A DNA stretch of 33,772 nucleotides from a bacterium (lineage in GTDB: Bacteria; Armatimonadota; Chthonomonadetes; Chthonomonadales; CAJBBX01): NCBI GenBank assembly GCA_009885735.1, contig VFKD01000268.1, positions 1 to 33,772 on the forward strand. Reading direction: 5' to 3'. Shown here one piece after another: positions 8,674 to 17,733 of this stretch (the stretch's first letter is position 1; every line of letters starts with the position of its first letter). Position numbers and translations under genes: made by a program. The notes beneath the pieces were generated by a model, which saw only the letters and a list, made by a program, of their open reading frames with translations, was not told the DNA's origin and did no database searches.

Positions 8674-10457
8674 TTCCAGCTCCTCAAAGTCATGGACGCT
8701 CGCTCGTCCTCAACCGGATAGATACCCACGGTCCACCGCAGGACGTCCAGCTTCATCAATCGCCGCTCTGGAGAGACGAGCTTGGGATAGTGCTCTGTCC
8801 AGAACTTCTCTTTCCATCGGTCATCCAGGATTGCGATGAACCTTGGCGCTATCCCTGCGGTTGTGGGGCTCTTATCGTTGCATAGTCCCGGAATCACGTT
8901 TACTGCTCGGAGCCTGTTGTCCAGGCAGAGCCCATTCGCCACATCGCCGATGATTGTGGCGCCTGCAGGCAGCGCGGCAGCGAGCCGCAATGAGGCTTCG
9001 TGCTGTGTGAACTTCATGTGAGTCGCCCAGTCGCCCAGCCAATAGGTATTGACCAAAACCCACCCGCCGACTAAGCAAGCGTACTTATTGATCTGAAATC
9101 GCCGCCTGCAGCAGACCTCCGGGAGGCTATACGCAGTTCGCCCAACCACTATTGCGACAATGGTCAACACGACGACGGTCCAGGTGGGACTGAGTGTGCC
9201 CTCGTGATGCACCAGCGCCGTGGCGCTGTGATAGCCCAGAAATCCTCCGAGAACTGCCCTCTTGAGCCTGTCGGCCTGCCTGGTGCTGTGTACCACGAAT
9301 GACCACCGGCCGAGGTCCGACAACACGATGGCGGCGACGGCATAGAGCGCCGGAAGAGTCGTGACATAGTACCTTGTGGGTGAATAGTTGACCAGTGCTA
9401 GCGCGGCCCAACCCACGCTCATCCAGAGGATGACAAACACCGTCGGCGCACCGGACGAGTGGCCTTTGTCCGCAGGTGATTCTGGACGGACCCTCAAAAC
9501 GCGAGTCCCCCATCCTATCGCGACGAGGGCCAGGCAGAAGAGTATGGGCGTATGCCGAAATAGGTACGGAGAGATGCCTCGGTAATCGCCGAACACGGCG
9601 CTTAGGAGGTTCTTGCCTAGCTTCCCAACGCTCTGCGGCAGCAGTTGGTGATTGAGATAGTAGCTGGACATTCTGCTCAGCTCGGCCTGGTGGGGCAGGG
9701 CCCACACGACGTAATAGACAGCCAGCGCGCCGGCAAGGCCCGCGCCGACCGCGGCGAGGTCCGCCTTTGCCTGAATCCTAGACACCTCGCCTCGCCGTAG
9801 ACTCCACCACAGTGCTGCGAAGGGCGCAGGAAAAAGGTAGACGTACAGCGAGCGAGTCACGAAGGCAAGTGCGATCAGAACCCCAGAGGCAGCCAGCAGG
9901 GCCCAACGCCTGCGTTTGTCGGTCGCTGCCGAGGCACATGCGAATGCCGCAAATGCACCTGTCGCCGCCGTGGCGGCCGGAGTGTCCATCAGCGCCATTC
10001 GGCTGAAGAGCAGCCCAATGTGGTCCAGCCCTGCGAAGAGGGCCGCAAGCGCCGCGGCTCGATGCCCGACGGCGGCTCGCACGCCAACGAAGAGAAACAC
10101 GACGGTTGCAAGTCCAAAAGCAACCGAGATAAGCCTTGCCGAGACCGCGCTTGGACCAAAGTTCAGAAACACCATCGTCTGAAGTGCGTGGAGCACCGGC
10201 GAGATGAGACTGTTGTTGAATTCGTCCTGCCTGGCCGCGCCGAAGAGTGCTATATTGCGAGCGTTGTGGATATAGAAGCCTTCATCCGTTAGTAGCCCGG
10301 CGCTCCAATCCAGCCGTAGATAGGCATCCGAGGTCAGTGCAACGAGCCGCAGGGCGGCCATTAGCGCTACCGCCCCTACAATCAAAACTACCGTCGCCGG
10401 AGTCCGCCGAATTGAACTGGGCTGTTCGGTGGCAATTGGCGTAATGCGTGCGTTCAT
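8670..10457 (-). CDS. GT39/ArnT-like membrane glycosyltransferase
   Basis: The 595-aa polytopic protein has about ten or more hydrophobic helices. The pattern is that of the dolichyl-phosphate-mannose protein mannosyltransferase/ArnT superfamily (GT-C fold). A first extracytoplasmic loop carries the acidic pair Asp58-Glu59 (LLTDEGFYIHNARNIALFG), and a second loop carries FSRMALMDTPAA with Asp158. The C-terminal ~150 residues are soluble and extracytoplasmic. Family members move a sugar from a polyprenyl-phosphate carrier onto lipid or protein outside the membrane; donor and acceptor are not evident here. It follows lepB by 69 nt and overlaps the M1 peptidase start by 4 nt (ATGA). Together with lepB and the exported peptidase it forms an envelope-related block inside the pyrimidine transcript. 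Confidence 0.8.
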   Translation of the reverse strand: MNARITPIATEQPSSIRRTPATVVLIVGAVALMAALRLVALTSDAYLRLDWSAGLLTDEGFYIHNARNIALFGAARQDEFNNSLISPVLHALQTMVFLNFGPSAVSARLISVAFGLATVVFLFVGVRAAVGHRAAALAALFAGLDHIGLLFSRMALMDTPAATAATGAFAAFACASAATDKRRRWALLAASGVLIALAFVTRSLYVYLFPAPFAALWWSLRRGEVSRIQAKADLAAVGAGLAGALAVYYVVWALPHQAELSRMSSYYLNHQLLPQSVGKLGKNLLSAVFGDYRGISPYLFRHTPILFCLALVAIGWGTRVLRVRPESPADKGHSSGAPTVFVILWMSVGWAALALVNYSPTRYYVTTLPALYAVAAIVLSDLGRWSFVVHSTRQADRLKRAVLGGFLGYHSATALVHHEGTLSPTWTVVVLTIVAIVVGRTAYSLPEVCCRRRFQINKYACLVGGWVLVNTYWLGDWATHMKFTQHEASLRLAAALPAGATIIGDVANGLCLDNRLRAVNVIPGLCNDKSPTTAGIAPRFIAILDDRWKEKFWTEHYPKLVSPERRLMKLDVLRWTVGIYPVEDERASMTLRSWN

Positions 10458-10526
10458 GAACGCATGGCTCCGAAGTGCCCAACTTTGACGTGGCGCACTC
10501 TCGTGCGTCTACCCGCCACCCGGTCT

Positions 10527-11204
10527 TTACTCACCTTGATTTTCTGGCCCCGCATCCCGTAGTGGTTTGTTGAAGAGCACGCGCACGCACCTACCCACGA
10601 CATTCTTGCGCGGCAGCGGGCCCCATTCGCGACTGTCCTGGCTTTCGGGCGAGTTGTCTCCAACCACGAAAAGTTCGTCCGCCTTCAGAGTAAAAGCCAA
10701 GTCTACGGCATACCCACTGCTGTCCCCGTCATTCACGAGCGTCTGCCAATAACTAGGCAGCGGAATTGGCTTATCGTTAATGGAGATTCCCTCCTCTGTG
10801 ATGAGGAGCGTCTCTCCGGGCAAGCCAAGAACACGCTTAATCAACAGATCTGGAGCGAGGGACGATCGGGGCTTGGCGGTCTGGTCCGGATCTATTTCGC
10901 TCGAGGGATCTATAAAGACGACGATGTCGCCACGCTCAGGAGTTCTCCCCATCGGGTAGGCGATCCACGCCTTGAGTGTAAGAATATGGTCGCCCTCTTT
11001 GAGGGTTGGATACATGGAGCGTGACGGGATATAGTTGGTGGTGTAGGTGTAGACCGCCGCCGTCAGGAATAGCATGATCGGCAGCAGTACTTTCAGTCGC
11101 TTGTTGCGGCGGCGGTTCCATTCCACCTTCTGAGCTGCGCGAGCCAATGCCTTCTCGTCTGCGGGGTCGGATGGCTGGTCGAGGGCTGAAAGCAGTATCG
11201 ACAT
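10527..11204 (-). CDS. lepB: Signal peptidase I
   Basis: The 225-aa protein has one N-terminal transmembrane helix (residues 39-55) after a basic cytoplasmic segment, and an extracytoplasmic catalytic domain. The Ser nucleophile is Ser63 in PSRSMYPTL and the general base is Lys123 in LLIKRVLGLPGE. The family's box E-like VVGDNSPESQDSREWGPLP is present. It removes Sec and Tat signal peptides, so it would process the exported M1 peptidase, the WD40 protein and the Met/Gly-rich protein in this window. Its SD (AAGGGGA) overlaps the stop of carA, with a 5-nt gap between the genes, which ties its translation to pyrimidine gene expression. Confidence 0.96.
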   Translation of the reverse strand: MSILLSALDQPSDPADEKALARAAQKVEWNRRRNKRLKVLLPIMLFLTAAVYTYTTNYIPSRSMYPTLKEGDHILTLKAWIAYPMGRTPERGDIVVFIDPSSEIDPDQTAKPRSSLAPDLLIKRVLGLPGETLLITEEGISINDKPIPLPSYWQTLVNDGDSSGYAVDLAFTLKADELFVVGDNSPESQDSREWGPLPRKNVVGRCVRVLFNKPLRDAGPENQGE

Positions 11205-11209
11205 AGGTA

Positions 11210-12295
11210 TTATCCCCTTCGGCTGCGCAGGAGATCGGCAAACTCGCGAAAGTAGTAGGCGCTGTCGGACGGTCCCGGCGAGGCCTCGGGATGGTACTGG
11301 ATCGAGAACACGGGAAGCTCCCGGTGCCGCAGGCCCTCTACTGTCCCGTCGTTGAGGTTGATGTGCCCAACTTCCATTCCGCCCGAGAGGGTGGCAGGGT
11401 CCAGCGCATATCCGTGGTTCTGGGACGTGATATAGACTCGGTCAGTCGAGAGATCCCGAACTGGATGATTGCTGCCCCTGTGTCCGAAGCGAAGCTTGAA
11501 CGTGCGAGCGCCGAATGCGGCACCCAGCAGTTGGTTGCCAAGGCAGACGCCCATGATGGGGACTGAGTGGGCGAGCTTTTTCACATTCTGCACCAGGTGC
11601 CCAAGCATCGCGGGGTCGCCTGGTCCAGGTGAGAGCATGACTCCGTCGGGCTTGCGCTCGAGCATCTCCTCGGCAGAGGTGGCGCAAGGATAGACCGTCG
11701 CGCGGCAGCCCACTGCTGCCAAGCTCCGCATGATGTTGAACTTCACGCCGCAGTCGAGCAAAGCCACCTCGAATTCGGGATCGCCCTCGTACGGCCAGAC
11801 GTAAGGCACCGGCGTCGAGACCTGGCTCACGTAGTCCGTACCGTCATATCCGGGCCGCGCCCTGAGCGCATCAAGCGCCTCGGCAGCAGAGTCCTCGGTG
11901 GTTATCACGCCCATCATCACGCCGTGTACCCGCAGCTTGCGCGTGAGAGCCCGCGTATCGATTTCGCGAATTCCGACCACGCCTTTGTCGCGAAGAAAGT
12001 CGTGAAGCCCGCCGGTACAGCGCCAATTACTGGGTACGTCCTCGACCGTTCGAACGATGAAGCCCTCGACCTGTACTCGGCGGGATTCGAAGTCGTCTGC
12101 ATTCACACCATAGTTGCCGATGAGCGGATAGGTGAGCGTGACGAGCTGGCCCGCATACGATGGATCGGTGAGGATCTCCTGATAGCCGGTCATACCCGTA
12201 TTGAAAACCACTTCGCCAAACGCTCGACCAGACGCTCCCAGAGACCTGCCCTCGAACAGCGTGCCGTCTTCTAATGCAAGTATTGCGGTGCTCAT
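11210..12295 (-). CDS. carA: Carbamoyl-phosphate synthase small chain
   Basis: The 361-aa glutamine amidotransferase subunit is of normal family length. The N-terminal CPSase_sm_chain domain (GTLFEGRSLGASG, NTGMTGYQEILTDPSY) is followed by a class I GATase domain with Cys251 in GVCLGNQLLGA, His335 and Glu337 in QYHPEASPG, and the oxyanion segment LSPGPGDP at 222-229. It hydrolyses glutamine and passes ammonia to CarB. Here its partner is made as two separate polypeptides from genes 5 and 9 kb downstream, so three chains must assemble. It starts 9 nt after the amidohydrolase stop with a poor SD, suggesting reinitiation, and ends 5 nt before lepB. Confidence 0.97.
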   Translation of the reverse strand: MSTAILALEDGTLFEGRSLGASGRAFGEVVFNTGMTGYQEILTDPSYAGQLVTLTYPLIGNYGVNADDFESRRVQVEGFIVRTVEDVPSNWRCTGGLHDFLRDKGVVGIREIDTRALTRKLRVHGVMMGVITTEDSAAEALDALRARPGYDGTDYVSQVSTPVPYVWPYEGDPEFEVALLDCGVKFNIMRSLAAVGCRATVYPCATSAEEMLERKPDGVMLSPGPGDPAMLGHLVQNVKKLAHSVPIMGVCLGNQLLGAAFGARTFKLRFGHRGSNHPVRDLSTDRVYITSQNHGYALDPATLSGGMEVGHINLNDGTVEGLRHRELPVFSIQYHPEASPGPSDSAYYFREFADLLRSRRG

Positions 12296-12304
12296 ACTGT
12301 GGGA

Positions 12305-13936
12305 TTAACCTGCCACTGCGTCTGCGCCATGAACCCACTCGCCGCCGGACATAGTTGCGAGCACACGCGCGCCCTCAAGGTGATCAATCGTCCAATCCTC
12401 TCCCGCTGAATCCACAATGCAAATGTCTGCCCTCATTCCAAGCGTCAGGCTGCCTACCTCCATCTCGTCAAAGCTGCTGTAGGCCGCCCAGTGGGTGTAG
12501 TTCTGAAGTCCATCAAACGCACTGATGCGCTCGTCGGGACCCAGAACGGCGCCCGACCGCGTGGTGCGCAGGCATGCGGCGCGAATTCCGTCAAGCGGAG
12601 CACCCGGCACGATGGGGCAATCCGAGCTGAACGGCACACCCACTCTGAGGCTCTGGAGCGTCGCCGTTGGGTTGATTCCGCTCGCGCGTTCGTGGCCGAG
12701 TCCGAGCACATAGGCGTCGCCCAACCTGCTGAGAAACTCCGGCTGTACGACTGGAACGATGCGTTCGTAGGCGATTCTGCGCAGCAGATCTTGCGGCAGC
12801 ACCATCGCGTGTTCTATCCGGTGCCGACGATCGGCGCACTCGCTCCCTTCCTGCGCAAGGTCGTAGGCATCCAACACGGCCTCAATGGCCGCGTCGCCTA
12901 TTGCGTGAACTGCAACCTGCCATCCCAATAGGTGTGCCGCACCGATGTATTCCTGCAGCTCCTGCTCGTGATAGAGGAGCATACCCATGCCGCTTCCGTC
13001 CACATAGGGCTCGCGCAGTGCTGCGGTCCGCACAGTCAGCGCACCGTCCGCGAACAGCTTCATCGCGCCAAGGCGTACTCCAGAGGGTTTACCTCCGGCA
13101 TTCTCCACAGCCTCGCGCATCTCCGCCCGAACGGGCAGATCCTCGGGACCGCCGAAGCAGGGCGCGTGGGGAAACAGCGTCGTTCGGATGGCGCCACCGC
13201 ATGCCGCAACTGCGCCATACGCCGCTATCTCATCCGCGAGCGAGTAGCAGCCCGTGTTCATGTCCGACGCCGACGTGATGCCATTAGCCGCCAATCGTGC
13301 GTGTGCCGCACGGATGGCCGCCGCCATCTCCGCTCGTGTGGGAGCAGGCAGCGCGCTCGACATCAGTCCCATGGCGTTTTCGAGGAGTAGGCCGACCGGC
13401 TCTCCATCCGAGTCTCGCACGATCTCGCCGCCTGGAGGGTCCTCTGTCGAGGAATCAATGCCTGCTAGCCTAAGTGCCGCACTGTTTGCCACCGCCGCAT
13501 GCTTGCTGGTCTGCACCACGTAGACTGGCTCGTTTGGATAGGCAGCGTCCAGGTCGTGGCACGTCGGATGCCAAGCGCCGGGAAAGGTGTTCTGGTCGTA
13601 ACGGCTGCCGCGAATCCAAAGCGCATCTGGATTCTCGGCGCGCCACTTCCGAAGGGCCACGACCATCGTCTCAACGCTCGTCACTCCCGCATCCGGCGAG
13701 AGATCGGCGGTGCGCAGGTCCAATCCGTAAGGAAGAATGTGCATGTGGCAGTCGTTGAATCCCGGCAGCAGCCACTGGCCGTTCAGCTTGTGCGTTACGG
13801 ACCCAGGGGCGCTCGGAGCCTCGGCCCGAGGTCCGGAGTAGGCAATGCGACCATCGCGCACCAGCACGCACGAATCCCGCAATGTCTCGCCCCGACACGT
13901 GAGCGTGCGCACGCCTGTGATGAACCTATCTGCCAC
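12305..13936 (-). CDS. YtcJ-like metal-dependent amidohydrolase
   Basis: The 543-aa amidohydrolase is of the Amidohydro_3/YtcJ group. Near residue 70, LLPGFNDCHMHI carries the His-x-His metal pair of the TIM-barrel superfamily. Later metal or catalytic segments include VAVHAIGDAAIE, RHRIEHAM and FSSDCPIVPGAPL, where the last Asp is the usual catalytic residue. These enzymes hydrolyse amide or imide bonds; the YtcJ group often has no assigned substrate. I place the start at the GTG at 13936, 2 nt after the previous stop, because a longer frame (25 more residues) runs through the end of the upstream gene and lacks similarity. It sits between the pyrimidine genes pyrC and carA, so a pyrimidine-related cyclic amide is possible but unproven. 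Confidence 0.85.
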   Translation of the reverse strand: MADRFITGVRTLTCRGETLRDSCVLVRDGRIAYSGPRAEAPSAPGSVTHKLNGQWLLPGFNDCHMHILPYGLDLRTADLSPDAGVTSVETMVVALRKWRAENPDALWIRGSRYDQNTFPGAWHPTCHDLDAAYPNEPVYVVQTSKHAAVANSAALRLAGIDSSTEDPPGGEIVRDSDGEPVGLLLENAMGLMSSALPAPTRAEMAAAIRAAHARLAANGITSASDMNTGCYSLADEIAAYGAVAACGGAIRTTLFPHAPCFGGPEDLPVRAEMREAVENAGGKPSGVRLGAMKLFADGALTVRTAALREPYVDGSGMGMLLYHEQELQEYIGAAHLLGWQVAVHAIGDAAIEAVLDAYDLAQEGSECADRRHRIEHAMVLPQDLLRRIAYERIVPVVQPEFLSRLGDAYVLGLGHERASGINPTATLQSLRVGVPFSSDCPIVPGAPLDGIRAACLRTTRSGAVLGPDERISAFDGLQNYTHWAAYSSFDEMEVGSLTLGMRADICIVDSAGEDWTIDHLEGARVLATMSGGEWVHGADAVAG

Positions 13937-13938
13937 GG

Positions 13939-14601
13939 TTAACTGCCCAGCTCGCTGTCGGCGTGTTTGGCCAGCACCCAGTGGTGGACACTGGGGTACG
14001 AGTTGGACCATGCTGGTGATGACGGGCCAGAACCCTTGTGAACGACATACACCGTTGGCTCACGGCTCTTCACCACCACCGGACTACCATCGGAATCTCG
14101 GCCAATCTCCCAGAACTGCTCGGTTTCCAGAGTGGGATCGACGCTAAATTCAAGAGTGTCTCGTCCAGGCCAATAAAACTGCGAAATCAGGGTGACGTCC
14201 AACCGTGAAGAGCCCGTGGGGGATTCGATGGACGAGTAATGCTCGAGTATCTGCCTTACGGAAGGATGAATGCGCACGAAAGGTCTGATGGCCTCTGCCG
14301 TGCGTTCACCGAGATGCCAAGAGTTCGGCTGTGCCAGCACAACGGTTGCCTGGTGGTTCGCTTCATCTTCTGCCATTGCAAGTATCTCGCGCAGCCTCTC
14401 GCCGCGAGCCTTCATTCGTTGGTCCAGGTCGTTCATGTCTGCTCTGCGGAGCTTAGGCTGGTCTACTCTGGACCTCGCTCCAATTCCGGTGAAGTCTGCA
14501 AGCATTCGGAGGAGGCCACGGAAGCCCCCGGCCTTACGCATCAGACGTGATCCAGCCACGGATGCCAGCAGCACGAGTATGAGCAGCACGAGAACTTTCA
14601 T
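13939..14601 (-). CDS. Hypothetical membrane-anchored protein
   Basis: I do not recognise this 220-aa protein. It starts with a hydrophobic helix (residues 2-17) followed by a basic stretch, so it is probably anchored with the rest in the cytoplasm or exported. Residues 55-80 are charged and helical. The C-terminal half is mixed alpha/beta with no familiar motif, containing VTLISQFYWPGRDTLEFSVD and TVYVVHKGS. It lies 40 nt after pyrC and is followed almost without a gap by the amidohydrolase, so it belongs to the same transcript. Its base composition is like its neighbours, giving no sign of recent transfer. A function cannot be assigned. Confidence 0.7.
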   Translation of the reverse strand: MKVLVLLILVLLASVAGSRLMRKAGGFRGLLRMLADFTGIGARSRVDQPKLRRADMNDLDQRMKARGERLREILAMAEDEANHQATVVLAQPNSWHLGERTAEAIRPFVRIHPSVRQILEHYSSIESPTGSSRLDVTLISQFYWPGRDTLEFSVDPTLETEQFWEIGRDSDGSPVVVKSREPTVYVVHKGSGPSSPAWSNSYPSVHHWVLAKHADSELGS

Positions 14602-14641
14602 CGCTCGATATCTCCCGCGTCAACAAGCCTCGTTTCCATGC

Positions 14642-15913
14642 TCAAACCTCAACCACCCTGCCACCTAACAATGTGAAGCAAGTCTTGCCGGTGACCGTCA
14701 TTCCATCAAACGGAGTGTTGCGCGACTTCGACCGGCCCTCTGCCGCCCTCGCGGTCCACTGGGCGGCAAGGTCGAATACGGCCACATCGGCCACGGCGCC
14801 CTCCGCAAGAGTTCCGCCAGGAATGCCGACGACCTGTGCGCCTGCAATCGTCATTTTACGGATGAGGTCCGGAAGTTCAAGCTTGCCAGGAAGGACCAGG
14901 GTGGTGTAGGACACCGCGAACGAGGTCTCCAGGCCCAGGATGCCGAACGGCGCTTGGTCGAACTCCCGCTCCTTCTCGTAGGGCGCATGCGGAGCGTGAT
15001 CCGTGGCAATAATGTCGATCGTCCCATCCACTAGTCCTTCAATGATGAGGCGGTTGTCTTCCGCGGTTCGTATGGGAGGGTTCATCTTCGCGTTGGTGTT
15101 GTATCCCTCGCAGGCGGAGTCGGTCAGCGCCCAGTAGTGCGGTGCGGTTTCTCCGGTCACTGGGATGCGCCGCATCTTTGCCTTGCGCAAGATGTCCACT
15201 GTACGTCCCGACGAGATGTGCAGCAGGTGCAGGCGGCAGCCGGTCAATTCGCTGAGCAGGACGTTCCGGGCCACCGCAATGTCCTCGGCAACCCTTGGGA
15301 TCCCCGGCAAGCCCATCATCGTGGCAGTCCTGCCCTCGTTCATCGCCCCGCCGCGCGTCAGGGCCTGATCCTCGTTGTGTGTCATCAGAGTCATGCCGAG
15401 CTGGGCGCAATACTCCATGCCTCTGCGCATCGTCTCGGCGTTCTGGATGGGGAAGGCGTCGTCCGAGATGGCGCAAGCGCCTGCTGCCTTCAGGTCCGCA
15501 ATCTCGCACAGTTGGTCACCCTGCATATTCCTTGTGAGCGCGCCAATGGGATAGACTCGTGCGCACCCGACCTCTGCGGCCCTCTCGATGATCTGCCGAA
15601 CCACGGCGGTGGAGTCGATGCTCGGGCTGGTATTCGGCATGCAGCAGACCGCTGTGAATCCTCCCGCAGCCGCCGCTCGCGTGCCGCTTTCGATGTCCTC
15701 CTTGTACTCGAACCCAGGTTCGCGCAGATGGACATGGATGTCGATGAGCCCTGGAGTCACCAGCAGCCCGGAGCAGTCGCGCACCTCATCGCCGTCGGCG
15801 GAGTGGGCCGCAACAACTCCTGCAATCTTGCCGTCCTCTATCACGAGGTCTCCAAAGCGATCAATGTTCTGGGACGGATCCAGAATTCGCGCATTCGCAA
15901 GCACAAGCCTCAT
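14642..15913 (-). CDS. pyrC: Dihydroorotase, class I
   Basis: The 423-aa zinc amidohydrolase cyclises N-carbamoyl-aspartate to dihydroorotate, the third step of UMP synthesis. DIHVHLREPGFEYKEDI carries the paired zinc-binding His and the substrate-binding Arg. AAGGFTAVCCMPNT, GETAPHYWALTD and ATDHAPHAPYEKE (catalytic Asp) are all present, as in the longer class I enzymes that often partner PyrB. The ATG at 15913 gives the usual MRLVLANARIL start, with AGGGAG about 11 nt upstream. A GTG at 15925 with GGAAGAG ahead of it is an alternative that adds four residues. It follows pyrB by about 30 nt. Confidence 0.96.
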   Translation of the reverse strand: MRLVLANARILDPSQNIDRFGDLVIEDGKIAGVVAAHSADGDEVRDCSGLLVTPGLIDIHVHLREPGFEYKEDIESGTRAAAAGGFTAVCCMPNTSPSIDSTAVVRQIIERAAEVGCARVYPIGALTRNMQGDQLCEIADLKAAGACAISDDAFPIQNAETMRRGMEYCAQLGMTLMTHNEDQALTRGGAMNEGRTATMMGLPGIPRVAEDIAVARNVLLSELTGCRLHLLHISSGRTVDILRKAKMRRIPVTGETAPHYWALTDSACEGYNTNAKMNPPIRTAEDNRLIIEGLVDGTIDIIATDHAPHAPYEKEREFDQAPFGILGLETSFAVSYTTLVLPGKLELPDLIRKMTIAGAQVVGIPGGTLAEGAVADVAVFDLAAQWTARAAEGRSKSRNTPFDGMTVTGKTCFTLLGGRVVEV

Positions 15914-15946
15914 TACGTGTACCACTCCCTGAACTCTTCCAGCGTC

Positions 15947-16924
15947 CTATTCACCGGAGCCGCCCATAAGAAGGTAGAGGCAGGCCATACGCACCGCCAC
16001 TCCGTTGGTTACCTGCTGTTCGACAGTCGAGCGAACTCCTCCCACGCCGTCGGCCACCTCGGCGGATATCTCCACGCCGCGGTTCATGGGGCCAGGATGC
16101 ATCACGAGCACATCCGGCTTGGCCCACCTTAGGGACGTATGCGTCACTCCCCACAATCGAGAGTATTCGCGCAGGCTGGGCAGCAAACCGCTCTCTTGTC
16201 GTTCCGTCTGAAGTCTCAGGACCATCACGACGTCCGCTCCGGTGAGTGCGCTCTCCAGGTCGTCGCAAACGGTGACCGGAAGCTGATGCGCCTCGGCAGG
16301 GAGCAGAGTTCTGGGTCCAGCCCATCGCACTGTTGCTCCAAGCCTCGAGAGGCACCAAGCGTTTGACCGCGCGACGCGGCTATGGGCCAAGTCGCCCACA
16401 ATCGCAACGGTGAGGTGCGCGAGATCAAACGGCTTGTCCGGCCGCAAGGCCACGGGATACGTGTCGTCCTCAGCTCCCACCACCTTGTGCTGCCAGATGG
16501 TGAGCGCGTCCAGCAGCGCCTGCGTGGGATGCTCGTGGCGGCCGTCCCCAGCGTTGATCACAGGCACCGAAGTGAATTGAGCCGCCAAATGGGCCGCGCC
16601 GGACGACGGGTGCCGGATCACGATGCAGTCGGCGGTTAGCGCCTCCAGGGTCTTCAAGGTGTCCTTTAGCGACTCGCCCTTGGACACAGAGGATTGCGCA
16701 ACGGCGATATTCACCGCGTCGGCGCTCATGTACTTTGCGGCCAGCTCAAATGAGGTTCGCGTGCGCGTGGAGGACTCATAGAAGAGCGTGATGACGCTGC
16801 GTCCGCGCAGAGTCGGCACCTTCTTTACGGGTCGCTTGAGTATCTCGTTGAAGCCCACAGCGGTCTGCAAGACCTGGTGAATCTGGTCGGTGTCTGTCTC
16901 GCGAATGCTCAGGAGGTCGCGCAT
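15947..16924 (-). CDS. pyrB: Aspartate carbamoyltransferase catalytic subunit
   Basis: The 325-aa enzyme joins carbamoyl phosphate and aspartate. The carbamoyl-phosphate site is [15 protein letters not shown] near residue 50. [13 protein letters not shown] (near 133) and the C-terminal [13 protein letters not shown] complete the family signature. Length matches the catalytic chain; no pyrI-like regulatory chain is seen in this window, in keeping with regulation by PyrR. The start overlaps the end of pyrR by 16 nt, so the two are translationally coupled. Carbamoyl phosphate comes from CarA plus the split CarB encoded further along the same transcript. Confidence 0.97.
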   Translation of the reverse strand: MRDLLSIRETDTDQIHQVLQTAVGFNEILKRPVKKVPTLRGRSVITLFYESSTRTRTSFELAAKYMSADAVNIAVAQSSVSKGESLKDTLKTLEALTADCIVIRHPSSGAAHLAAQFTSVPVINAGDGRHEHPTQALLDALTIWQHKVVGAEDDTYPVALRPDKPFDLAHLTVAIVGDLAHSRVARSNAWCLSRLGATVRWAGPRTLLPAEAHQLPVTVCDDLESALTGADVVMVLRLQTERQESGLLPSLREYSRLWGVTHTSLRWAKPDVLVMHPGPMNRGVEISAEVADGVGGVRSTVEQQVTNGVAVRMACLYLLMGGSGE

Positions 16925-17484
16925 GGCTGCTCCTGACCGCTCGGTTCGGGCGGCTCCGCCAGAATGTAGACGGCGTCTTCCCCATCGATCTCCGCCAGCC
17001 TACAGTCCACGTACTGCCCACGGCTAGTGGCAACGTTCTTTCCCACATAGTCCGGGCGGATGGGCAGCTCGCGGTGGCCTCGGTCGAGAAGAACGGCAAG
17101 CTGAATGGCGGCAGGGCGACCCAGGTCGAACAGGGCGGTGATGGCTGCATTCGTGGTTCGGCCCGTGTAGATCACTTCATCCACCAGCACAATCCGCTTG
17201 CCGCTGAGGTCGAACGGCACCTCCGTACGGCCCACCGGAGGGCGGCGCTCGGGGTAGTCGTCGCGGTAGAGCGCGATATCGAGCCGCCCGGTGAGCGGAC
17301 GGATGCCTTCCACTCGCTCAATGAGGTCCGCTAGGCGATCAGCGATGGGTGCGCCGCGCCGCATTATGCCCACAAGCGCGAGGTTCTGCGCGCCCTTGTT
17401 CTTCTCCAGAATCTCGTGGGCAATGCGCGTGATGGCTCGTCGCATTTCGTCGGCATCCATCACCAGGCCGGTCTCGGCGCCCAT
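16909..17484 (-). CDS. pyrR: Bifunctional pyr operon attenuator / uracil phosphoribosyltransferase PyrR
   Basis: The 191-aa protein has the PRPP-binding signature [13 protein letters not shown] at about residues 98-110 and the PyrR-type segment [17 protein letters not shown] at 39-55. PyrR senses UMP/UTP and binds a hairpin in pyr leader RNA, releasing a downstream terminator; it also has weak uracil phosphoribosyltransferase activity. The gene is first in the operon, and its leader contains both the expected binding loop (17597-17609) and a terminator (17500-17527). The ATG at 17484 has GGAG 6 nt upstream, only a few bases past the terminator's U-run, so the terminator decides expression of the whole set. 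Confidence 0.96.
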   Translation of the reverse strand: MGAETGLVMDADEMRRAITRIAHEILEKNKGAQNLALVGIMRRGAPIADRLADLIERVEGIRPLTGRLDIALYRDDYPERRPPVGRTEVPFDLSGKRIVLVDEVIYTGRTTNAAITALFDLGRPAAIQLAVLLDRGHRELPIRPDYVGKNVATSRGQYVDCRLAEIDGEDAVYILAEPPEPSGQEQPCATS

Positions 17485-17499
17485 GGCAGCTCCAGTTGC

Positions 17500-17527
17500 A
17501 AAAAACGCCCTCCCGAGAGCGGTGGGC
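17500..17527 (-). terminator. Intrinsic terminator of the pyr attenuator
   Basis: Reading leftwards, GCCC-A-CCG-CTCT-CGG-GA-GGGC forms a GC-rich hairpin (17507-17527), followed by G and six U (17505-17500). It lies in the 5' leader, 16 nt before the pyrR start codon, where a PyrR-controlled attenuator is expected. The competing antiterminator pairing was not resolved by eye. Confidence 0.8.
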
Positions 17528-17596
17528 TCGCGGCAAGGCGCAGGTGATCTCGTAAAGCAGGCCGATAGCTGTTCGAGAAGTCACTCGCCCCTTGTC

Positions 17597-17609
17597 GGCC
17601 TCACTGGGC
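17597..17609 (-). promoter_or_regulatory. PyrR-binding loop (anti-antiterminator)
   Basis: On the minus strand the leader reads GCC-CAGTGA-GGC: a 3-bp stem closing the hexaloop CAGUGA. This fits the CNGNGA loop of the PyrR-binding consensus known from Bacillus leaders. It lies about 80 nt upstream of the attenuator terminator and downstream of the promoter, the canonical order. A lower stem (CGCCC/GGGCG) can extend the hairpin across an internal bulge. Confidence 0.75.
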
Positions 17610-17649
17610 GCGCTCGTTAAAAGGGTCGAAAAGTTTAGTCGTCGCAGGG

Positions 17650-17679
17650 AGTGTACTGGACTGAGGGCGATGGAGTCAA
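17650..17679 (-). promoter_or_regulatory. Promoter of the pyr operon
   Basis: TTGACT (17679-17674) and TACACT (17655-17650) are separated by 18 nt, a good housekeeping sigma-factor pattern. Transcription would start near 17643 and read a leader of about 160 nt containing the PyrR loop and terminator. The -10 is identical to that of the aldo/keto reductase promoter at 29154-29183. Confidence 0.65.
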
Positions 17680-17733
17680 GGGGAATGGAGGGCGAGTTTC
17701 GGCGCTCTCATGGGAAGTGGGTGCAGGGCGGAA

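Noticed and set aside
15137-16132. Long plus-strand frame of 331 codons over pyrC and pyrB
   Set aside because: Shadow of two well-identified genes in high-G+C DNA; the translation shows no fold or motif.
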